The notes beneath the pieces were generated by a model. That model was not told the DNA's origin and did no database searches. It saw nothing but the letters and a program-made list of their open reading frames with translations. A stretch of 11,677 nucleotides of DNA, taken from assembly GCA_028565635.1 (NCBI GenBank), contig JAOXYB010051201.1:1-11677 (forward strand), in the 5' to 3' direction. The position numbers and the translations under genes are program-made. Origin of the DNA: Phoronis ovalis. Taxonomy: Eukaryota; Phoronida; Phoronidae. Positions 1 to 7,200 of the stretch are shown piece after piece (position 1 is the stretch's first letter; each line of letters opens with the position of its first letter).

Positions 1-864
1 ATTGGACCACAATGTAGTCGGATTGAAAGAAAAAAAACTGACTAAAAAGAAAATGTATACATTATAATACTTTTAGTCTATAGCTTTAAAGATACATTGT
101 AACAAAGATAACTAAGAAATAAATGGTTCTCGCCCCCTTAAGTAAGCGCCTTTGTTGAATTTCAAGGATGCAATAACGAGCATTATATTATCTTTTACAT
201 TACATCAAGTCACATGAATGGTATGAATTACTAGGGTGCAAATTCCTGCAAATCAAGCATAATCCACACTGGATTAAACCAAAAATTGCGATATTACAGT
301 TCGACGTGTACAAAACACAAAGGTTTCTGAAACAGACGCTGTATCTCTACTTATCCTGATACAGTTATGCACACAAATGCATTCATTCCGCCTCAACAGG
401 ATGAAAGACACTGAAAAAACACCATTGCAAGGTGCCCGAATAGCCAATTGTAAACATCGAAATTCCACCAGCAAAATCCATTTTCATGAGAATTTTAAGT
501 GTCCGGTAAGAAATTAAGACACATTTAACTATTGCACTGTCCGAATCATTAAACTCGGCATACGTTCATATTGAAATATTTTCTAGCACACTTTAGACAG
601 CATTTCAAATAAACAGAAAGGTGCTTAGCTTTAACACGTGCACGTTCAGGGGGAGATGACCTTTATGAACTTTGCTAGATGGCAGCACAAACCGGGAAAG
701 GTTCAAAATTACATAGCATGGACGTATTTTATGCAAAATGATTATTTTCATTTAATTAGAAGATGTTAAAGTACTGCCGATATATCATCACTTGGAAGGT
801 AAAGGGATAATAAGGAAATTTTTGGAAGAACATACAAGCAAATATAAACAAAAGTAATACAAAC
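1..864. other. Region without a convincing gene
   Basis: This is AT-rich sequence left of the last supported exon of gene B. On the minus strand a good pyrimidine-tract acceptor ends at 411 and is followed by a phase-1 open stretch to a TAA at 274-276. Its phase would accept exon 865-1010, but the peptide looks unlike the preceding fold and no homolog is recognised, so it is only a weak candidate terminal exon. A CACGTG hexamer lies near 637-642, and a CTAGATGGCAG motif resembling a CTCF core lies near 674-684. Neither is supported by other evidence. Confidence 0.5.
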
Positions 865-1010
865 CTGAAGCTTTCAATATCTTTTGGTTATAATCTGTAA
901 TAAGCTGACACTTAGGCAGTGTGTCATAACTTCCAACACATATTAAACCACTTATTGCACACACTTCCAATAGCTCAGGTATATTTAACACGTTGATAAA
1001 TTCATCAGTG
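865..1010 (-). CDS. Gene B exon 3, CARD-like helices
   Basis: The acceptor AAATATTCTGTAG ends at 1011 and the exon enters in phase 2. The donor is CTTCAG|GTTTGT (GT at 864-863), leaving in phase 1. The peptide STDEFINVLNIPELLEVCAI, then SGLICVGSYDTLPKC, then QLITDYNQKILKAS, has the helix-turn-helix rhythm of a CARD: a Leu-rich helix, G-L-I turn, Y-D-x-L helix, then an amphipathic helix with a paired Ile-Leu. The CARD call is inference from pattern only. The exon stops before the final CARD helices, which would have to be in the next exon. Confidence 0.5.
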
Positions 1011-2045
1011 CTACAGAATATTTTCAAAATATATTAAGGTTTATACTGGTTGGAAGTGAATGCAATCTAAGAACATAATTGCTTTATAAAATGAATAGTC
1101 ACATTTCAAATGACTTACTCCAATAAAGTTTTTTTATTAAGAAATAATTTCTATTAGAGTGTTGCTTACAAAATTTTCCTGTATTATAAAACATTCCATT
1201 GTTATGTTTCTATAATTGAACAGATGTGTAATTTGTTTCATCACACATGTATGACCAATTTCACTTAAAAGTAGAACTTTGGAATAATGTTTCCAAGATC
1301 CCCTTATTAAGGAGTACAATTGAAAACTTAATCTCACTTAATTACAGGTAAACTATTTCACAGAACTTCCAAAACAACTTTGACTTGTTTGAAAAGAACT
1401 AGCTATTCAAAGTTCATGAAAAGCACAAAAACAAAGCAGTGAAATCTATGGATTAATTGGATAATTATTTCTGACAAATATTTTTGCTTATGATGCATTT
1501 TCCTTGAGAAATGTATTCAAATTTTGCCACAGCTGCAAATAAGACAAATCCATTTGATTTTAAGTGGTGTGGGCATGGCATGTTTTGACATTTGTTTTCC
1601 TCATAATTAACCTATTCGATTTATTGCTTCAAATCAAGGTTCTAGCACAGCCTTCAGCTATGATGTGTTAACAGTGTTAAGTGCAGTGTATGGCACTGCT
1701 TAGCCAATTTAATGTGCCTTTTACAATTACATAATGATGTACAGTACATTCATATTTATTAGCCAGTATGTACAATCCATGTACTAAATGTGGGGTAATT
1801 AAATGCATGTACCTGATCACACTTGAACACTGACTGACAACTTCCTTCAAGTAGTCCTCTGTAGATGTTTCGTGCAATTTACGAATCATTTGGTTATGTA
1901 GAAGAATAGGTTCTTCCATATCTGAATCTACAGTGAAATGTACAAGCTGTTATACATGTACTAATGCCGTACCCTCAACGTCTATTTGTTCATCAATGTG
2001 TGTATAGCTTCTATCAACTAACAATTTTTTTAAAGATTCAAACAT
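865..2045 (-). CDS. Gene B, 5' part: protein with a CARD-like N-terminal region (partial)
   Basis: Three exons can be joined on the minus strand: 2045-1973, 1927-1813 and 1010-865, with matching phases (1, then 2, then an open phase-1 exit). The spliced frame is about 110 residues, acidic at first and then strongly helical. The later part has a Leu-rich helix, a Gly-Leu-Ile turn, a Tyr-Asp helix and a second amphipathic helix ending in KILKAS. This pattern resembles CARD helices 2 to 5, but no diagnostic motif proves it. A TATA box sits about 40 bp upstream of the ATG at 2045-2043. The continuation to the left is not recognised. Alternatively these exons are the 3' end of gene A, because an acceptor at 2018 would also keep phase 1. 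Fold assignment is moderate to weak; the exon chain is fairly good. Confidence 0.5.
1011..1812 (-). other. Intron of gene B (802 bp)
   Basis: This is AT-rich non-coding sequence between gene B exons 2 and 3, bounded by GTACATG and a TTCTGTAG acceptor. I see no nested gene or repeat in it. Confidence 0.45.
1813..1927 (-). CDS. Gene B exon 2
   Basis: The acceptor is TTTCACTGTAG ending at 1928 and the donor is ATCAG|GTACATG (GT at 1812-1811). The exon enters in phase 1 and leaves in phase 2. It encodes an acidic start (DSDMEEPILLHNQ) followed by a helical stretch (TSTEDYLKEVVSQCSSVI). The intron separating it from exon 1 would be only 45 nt, far shorter than the others in the window, so this junction needs transcript support. 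The phase-2 end fits the acceptor of exon 865-1010 exactly. Confidence 0.5.
1973..2045 (-). CDS. Gene B exon 1 (putative start)
   Basis: ATG at 2045-2043 has A at -3 and opens a 24-codon frame, MFESLKKLLVDRSYTHIDEQ and on, ending phase 1 at a donor GAGG|GTACGG (GT at 1972-1971). An in-frame TGA lies just upstream, so any coding use must start here or at an internal acceptor. The only internal acceptor in frame is the AG at 2019-2018, preceded by an A-rich rather than pyrimidine-rich tract. The TATA box at 2081-2088 favours a real 5' end. A second candidate start, with G at -3 and G at +4, is the ATG at 1919 in the next exon. Confidence 0.45.
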
Positions 2046-2080
2046 AATGTAGAAGGTTCAGTAAAAAAATATCTGCACTT

Positions 2081-2088
2081 TTTTTATA
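2081..2088 (-). promoter_or_regulatory. Candidate TATA box for gene B
   Basis: The minus strand reads TATAAAAA, beginning at 2088, 43 bp upstream of the ATG at 2045. A start site 27-31 bp downstream would fall in a TTTTACTGA stretch near 2058-2062, leaving a 5' leader of only about 12-17 nt. Position and sequence support a gene start here, but runs like this occur by chance in AT-rich DNA. Confidence 0.35.
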
Positions 2089-2596
2089 CATCAGATATTT
2101 ATATTATGCAACTTCTAATATAATTTGGCATGGGATTTTTCAGACCTAAACGTAAAGGTACTGGTCACTTTGAATTCAAGTATAAATCAAAGGGCACAGT
2201 ACAATTTATGGTTCTAGACTGCTGTAGTGCAAGGAAGATACGTGAAAGTTTTAAAAGACAGCATATCCTACATTAAAGCAGTCAAATTAAAATTGTTGAA
2301 CTATCTTAAGGGGCGAACTGGCAGCATTTAAAGTGCCCTAGAACTAAATTTGGCATTACTTCAAATAATTGAATATTTAAATTCAATCGGCAATTAAATA
2401 TTATTAGCACATTGGGTACCAATTTTTCGGTAAACCTAAGTTGAGCTAAGATCTTGTTAAAATATATGTTAACACTTTGTGTTCTACACAGGTCAAAATG
2501 TCCTAGACGTTAAGGTCATAAAAGCCCAGCATACAGCCAAACAAAGAAGATCCCAAGTACTACCCAATGTACAACTGTAAAGGCAGCTTTACCTGT

Positions 2597-2690
2597 ACTT
2601 ACTCTGTACTGAAAAATGACAAAGTGTTATTATCATACAAAAACGATGCATAAACCTGCGATTATATGCTCATGCACTTACTCTGTACTG
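2597..2690. repeat. 15-bp direct repeat pair
   Basis: ACTTACTCTGTACTG occurs exactly at 2597-2611 and again at 2676-2690, 79 bp apart. The sequence between the copies and outside them is not obviously repeated. This may be a small local duplication remnant; no function is evident. Confidence 0.6.
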
Positions 2691-2943
2691 TATATGAAGC
2701 TGCATGATTGTATAAAAACTGAAGGTGTTATTGGATAACAACAGAAGCTGTTATCACAAGACAGAGAAAGTGTTGCAGATAATGATGAGGCCTAGCCTAC
2801 GACTGTGTGCCCACAACTATATTCTCACGCACTATGTGCATAAAAATTCTTTGATAATTTTTAAATGATTCTACTATCATCCTATTATCTGTTTTTCGAC
2901 AGCTACTTGTTTTCGATCATTTTATTTCCTAACACCTTATTCC

Positions 2944-2987
2944 CCAGGGGGGCAGTTAATATGAAAGTGGGTACCCATGTTCCAACA
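2944..2987 (+). repeat. Left terminal inverted repeat of the MITE
   Basis: The core ATGAAAGTGGGTA followed by CATGTTCCAACA is shared with the reverse complement of 3198-3240. The outer end is a run of G after CCA. One single-base gap and several substitutions, mainly transitions, separate the two arms. Confidence 0.75.
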
Positions 2988-3197
2988 TGGCTTTTCAATA
3001 AAGCCCCTAATGAAGTGAAATTCTGCAGAAAAATACACCCCGGCCTAAGGAAGTGAATTTTTTTGACAAAAATACACCCTTAAGGAAGTTACTTTGGGAA
3101 AAAAACACCTGGCCCTAACGAAGTGTCACACCTCCAAAAACCACCCCTTTTGATTTTAACAAAAAAAACAGACCCTAAGTGCTTTCACGCGAAATTT

Positions 3198-3240
3198 TGT
3201 TGGAACATGCATACCCACTTTCATGTTGACCGCCCCCGAG
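3198..3240 (-). repeat. Right terminal inverted repeat of the MITE
   Basis: Read on the minus strand this arm begins CTCGGGGGCGGTCAACATG and continues through the shared AAAGTGGGTA and CATGTTCCAACA cores, matching the left arm. It abuts the second copy of CCTTATTCC. Confidence 0.75.
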
Positions 3241-3456
3241 CCTTATTCCTAGCACACGTATGGGTAAGTGACATCATTAAGAGACGTGAACTGCCATCTC
3301 TACCGCAACAAAAGTTCGATAATAAAAATATTCCAGGCCTGTAATTTATCACTGAAAATAGATTCATGATTTCCTGCCATTTTTGTAACAACAATTTTGC
3401 AACATGTAAAAAATACATTTTCAAATTGTCTCTGATCCCGAATATCTGGACTCTCG

Positions 3457-3466
3457 GTCACGTGAC
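3457..3466. promoter_or_regulatory. GTCACGTGAC palindromic E-box
   Basis: This perfect 10-bp palindrome contains TCACGTGA, the preferred site of bHLH-ZIP factors of the USF/MITF/TFEB group. It lies about 1.4 kb upstream of the gene B start and 217 bp beyond the MITE. Chance occurrence is possible and there is no site cluster. Confidence 0.25.
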
Positions 3467-3803
3467 TGATGCATTCCGAAATAAATATACGAACTCCCCA
3501 AGAGGTTACACATCTTATACTAACAATGTTCTGCGAATCTGGACTGTAAATTGTTGTAACAAAATGTACGGTGATACAAAAACGAATATGTTTTGGAGTT
3601 TATTTTTTAGTCTTAATATATTTTCAATAAAAAGTGATTTTAAATTCAAATTAAATCTTTTTAAAGAAAATATTGATATTTAATAATAGACAATTATTAG
3701 TTGCATTTTACAGAGTTTTACTGTTTTAATTAATGAGAATCAATTTATTGTTTTATACAAAAATAAACATATTCATTTAATCAAAAGTTGGTGGCTTTTC
3801 CAG

Positions 3804-3826
3804 TAAACAATATTTAATATTGTTTA
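3804..3826. repeat. AT-rich palindrome with forkhead-like half sites
   Basis: TAAACAATAT and ATATTGTTTA form perfect 10-bp arms around a TTA loop. Each arm carries a TAAACA/TGTTTA forkhead-type half site. It could equally be a simple AT-rich cruciform-prone sequence. Confidence 0.4.
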
Positions 3827-4032
3827 TTTGGTTTCAGTGATTCACCATATATTTCAAACATTTTATAAAGCGGTCAAAAACAGGTTACGGTTACAACAAG
3901 GTTGCCATTTTGGTGTTTTACGGAAATCTGCTGCTTATATTTACGATGATTTGAAAGATATTTTATGCATCATTATATAAGAACATTTGAGTACATGTAT
4001 GAATAAAGGTAAAAATAAAATCAGTTCTTTGT

Positions 4033-4046
4033 TTTATTAGTTTATT
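4033..4046 (-). terminator. Tandem AATAAA poly(A) signals at the possible end of gene A
   Basis: On the minus strand AATAAA occurs at 4046-4041, overlapping the TAA stop codon at 4044-4042, and again at 4038-4033. If used, the 3' UTR would be very short. They become relevant only when the donor at 4070-4069 is not spliced, so splicing and polyadenylation would compete here. Confidence 0.45.
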
Positions 4047-4280
4047 GTGGTAAAACTAGGGAATATATACCTGGTACAACTTTGGTATTCCCAGAATCTT
4101 GGAAACTAGGTTTTTCATTATAACCTCTTGACAAAGCAGTTTCTGTGAAAATGCGGCTGTTATCTTTGTTGTCATCACTGGGGTTGATAAGGTTCTTGCG
4201 CAGAATATCAGACTTGGTAGGAGATCCTACATAGTCAAAATTAGTAATACTGTATACTGGTTGAAACTTAGAACTATGAG
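4042..4280 (-). CDS. Gene A last recognised exon, polar tail
   Basis: GTTATTCGTAG|CTCATAG opens the exon (AG at 4282-4281, phase 1). The peptide is polar, Ser/Asn/Asp-rich, with SPTKSDILRKN and SDDNKDNSR; no domain is recognised and it is probably disordered. A donor CCAG|GTATAT (GT at 4070-4069) would end the exon at 4071 in phase 1. If it is not used, translation adds GIYSLVLPQ and stops at 4042-4044, inside an AATAAA. I favour this as the 3' terminal exon. Confidence 0.55.
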
Positions 4281-7200
4281 CTACGAATAACAATCAGCAG
4301 TTAGCATTTACATTTCTAAACAAACTGATAAGTATTAGCACAAAAAGACTTATGCACTACAATTAAATAGGACATGCTTTCAAAAATAATACTTCTTTAA
4401 TTTTGTATTTTCGAACTGGTATTTAAAAACTACAAATCCACAATTATTGTCATTGGGTATTTCTAAAGTTTTTTTATATCTGTCGTTGAAAATAACATAA
4501 ATGGATGAATGAAAAAAAAATTAATGGCACGTACCATTTAGGTGCTTTTCAACTAAATCTGCCCTCTTACAAGACACAAGAGCTTCTTGAAGTGTCTGTA
4601 AATGGTTGGGTTCATAAAATACTCTGTCCATCCATTCGCACAGCATTGTTAAGTTCCTTTGTTTACTGCTGCAATAATCATCAGCAAGCATATCAAGTTG
4701 ATTGAGGGTGAAGTTTAAACATCTTCCTAAATCTCGCCATTCATCGCCAATGTCACGAGCGATGTCAGTCATTAAGACTAAAAGTGAGAAAATCCTAAGG
4801 ATTAATGTCGTTTAAAATAAAGAACACTAGTACCTGTAAATAGAGACGTAGTTTCAATGCTAAACTATTTGACAATAAAAATGCTGTTTAACTGGTGCCA
4901 CTACCTACTATCAGACAGTAGACGAACAATGTGTGCTAAATGATGATCAAGACGATAGTTGTAGTGAGTCAAATAAATATAAATGCAAGCAGTTTGTAAA
5001 CAAAGATTTCATGTCACCCTCTTATTGATGTCAAGAGTTGAGGCAAATGAACTGAGTACAGACTTATCGGTATGAAGACTACCAAAATATTGGCATCTGA
5101 AACAATTTTCATGAAGCAAAGTAAATCACCGTTTAAAAATCGATTACCTTGTTGAGTGCTAAATTCATCTGCAGCCTTTGGCAAATCTGCAATAAATCAT
5201 GTACAAAGATGAACATGAATTTTGATATTAATTTATTTCTTATGCAGTAGCCTCAAACAATAAATGCTGATCCTAAGCCATGAATTATACAATATGCAAG
5301 GGACAAAGCAACAGTCTTTTGATATGAGGTATAAGGTCTTCAGTTTGAGAAATTTTGGCATTGATGAAATTAGACGAGTGAATTTTAAGTCATGTTTATG
5401 TCACACTTGGAGTGGTGAATGACCGCAAATTAAGGCCTGAAAAATATCTGCAATTTGATGTAGATGCATGTGCAACTGTAGGAATTTTAAAATGCATATT
5501 GGTTACATGGGACATGTCTCTTTCACAAGCTTTTTACCTTGTAGGACATCTTGCAGGTTGATCTTTAATTTTGCCCACACATACTGTTTTCCACATTTCT
5601 CTAAAGCCACACGTAGTTGTTCTAATCCACTTGTTCTATCTTTACATTCTTCCATGTATCTCATCAACATCGCAGTGTTTCTGCTGTGACTCTGCTTTGG
5701 ATACATGGAATCTAAATCATCCAGTTCTGACTTTCTAATATGGAGGTATACACCGACATGCATCCAATCATCTCCAAGTTCCTCTGCCACACATATCAGT
5801 TGAGCATTTTCCAAAATAAGTTCTAGAAATAAATTCAGCACAAAATAATATTTACTTGGAGACCAGATGCTGGTACAATAGGAAACGTACTCGAGTGGGT
5901 TCAGGAATTAACATTTGAAATGCATGTAAATATCATTCCAAACATCGAACCAGTTAGATTGTTTACATTAATTATTTAATAATAATACCAATTCATGAAC
6001 ACATATAATTATTAAGAAAGCACATGTATATTATAAATAAACCTCAAACTCCTATTCTGCACTGGCAACTATAATGTCTAGTGGCAATTTCTTTGACAGA
6101 CTGTTCCTATAAGGAGGTAATTAAATCTGCTTTAAATTCAAAATCTACAAAATTTAAATTTAATGTTTTCAATTAATTTAGCAGACTATATACTTGCCCT
6201 TTGTACCCTGTACTTGGTGCTTCTCCAAAAAATCAGTAATTACTGACATTTGTTCATCTGATGCTGAAAAGACATGTAACAAAATTACAAATCTGATTTG
6301 AACATAATCATACAGTTACTGCATTAAATAAAAGTAATCAAATGTATTAAAACATACTTGAAATATTACCAATGATATGCAGGAAAGAATATAGTTGTGA
6401 AATAATCCCTCATAAAAATGGGAAATATGTTCCACAGCTTCTAGGCTAGTGAGAGGTTGCTATTCAAAATGACACACTTCACATTGACATGAATTAACAA
6501 ATATATATGGTTTACCTTCTTGGCAGTTCATGATAAGAGCAGCAGGTATCTCAATGGTACCGTCAAGTGGACATCTTGCTATATGTGTGGATTTGCAGGC
6601 AGTCTTGAAAACGTCAAAGCCAGCAGGTTGATGTGAACCAAGTAAAACACAGTGTGGACACAAGGAACGTGAGTAAACTGTTGCTCCAGGCCATTCTAGC
6701 TCAAATCTTTCACATAGCTTATTATGTAGTAAAAGGAAAAATTGCCAACTTTTGGATAAGTTTTGTTTAGTAGGCAGAGCATTAATGGTAACTTGAAGGC
6801 GATGATTGGGCGTATTACTGCCCGGAACAGTCTTAGAACGTTCCACCTTCACACGTACATAATCTAGCATGAACACTGAAATATCTTCCCAATGGAAACA
6901 CACAGCCGAATGGTTAGAATCAACAAGCTGCTGAACTACAACCAAGACAATGTTGAATAAAAATGGTGGAAAATATCTGCCAAAATTAAAATCCAAGACC
7001 AACATGAATTCTCCAAGGCATACTGGCCAGTTCTTCCAAGGGCTTTCTGCATTCTTAACACTTTTTAAATACCATGGAAACAAAAAGTTTTTTTCATCAT
7101 CTCCTGACTTCTGAAGTTCATAGCAAAGATCAAATGATTGCAACAACTCCAGTGCAGCATCGAAGTCAGGTTTAGAATGAATGGGTTTTAACAGACATTT

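Larger units (their letters stand above)
2944..3240. mobile_element. MITE (non-autonomous DNA transposon), 297 bp
   Basis: The element is bounded by long imperfect terminal inverted repeats (2944-2987 and 3198-3240) and by a 9-bp target-site duplication. It has no coding capacity. The interior is built of degenerate units of about 28-39 bp, each with an A-run, a CACC/CCCC block, a CCTAAGGAAGTG-like core and a T-run; about six are visible between 2990 and 3197. A 9-bp duplication is typical of Mutator-like or Merlin-type elements, but with no transposase present the superfamily cannot be fixed. The TIR differences indicate an old copy. Confidence 0.75.
2935..3249. repeat. 9-bp target-site duplication flanking the MITE
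   Basis: CCTTATTCC is present at 2935-2943 and again at 3241-3249, immediately outside the inverted termini of the element at 2944-3240. A perfect 9-bp duplication at exactly the TIR borders is strong evidence for transposon insertion and defines both ends. Confidence 0.75.
2046..4041. other. Interval between gene A and gene B
   Basis: This two-kilobase AT-rich stretch separates the possible end of gene A from the start of gene B. It contains a 15-bp direct repeat pair near 2.6 kb, a MITE at 2944-3240, a GTCACGTGAC palindrome and an AT-rich forkhead-like palindrome. A plus-strand open frame at 3366-3683 has no recognisable domain, a low-complexity AT-driven composition and no splice or promoter support, so I do not call it a gene. 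If gene A and gene B are one gene, this is a large intron. Confidence 0.55.

Noticed and set aside
274-410. Candidate terminal exon of gene B on the minus strand
   Set aside because: Strong acceptor and correct phase, but the encoded peptide is unlike the end of a CARD or any known tail, and no minus-strand AATAAA follows closely.
674-684. CTAGATGGCAG motif resembling a CTCF core, with a similar AGAGATGGCAG in the opposite orientation near 3294
   Set aside because: Short and partial matches without flanking conservation; expected by chance.
2132-2141. GGGATTTTTC resembling an NF-kappaB site about 90 bp upstream of the gene B ATG
   Set aside because: Single site with a mismatch to consensus in AT-rich DNA; no second site nearby.
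3255-3275. Plus-strand GGTAAGT donor-like sequence beside the MITE
   Set aside because: No open exon ends there and no partner acceptor is evident on the plus strand.
2865-3344. Plus-strand open frames across the MITE
   Set aside because: They run through the transposon termini and tandem interior, so they are accidental.
3366-3683. Plus-strand open frame of 105 codons
   Set aside because: No recognisable domain, AT-driven composition rich in Asn, Lys, Phe and Ile, no promoter or splice support, and it is antisense to the direction of the supported genes.
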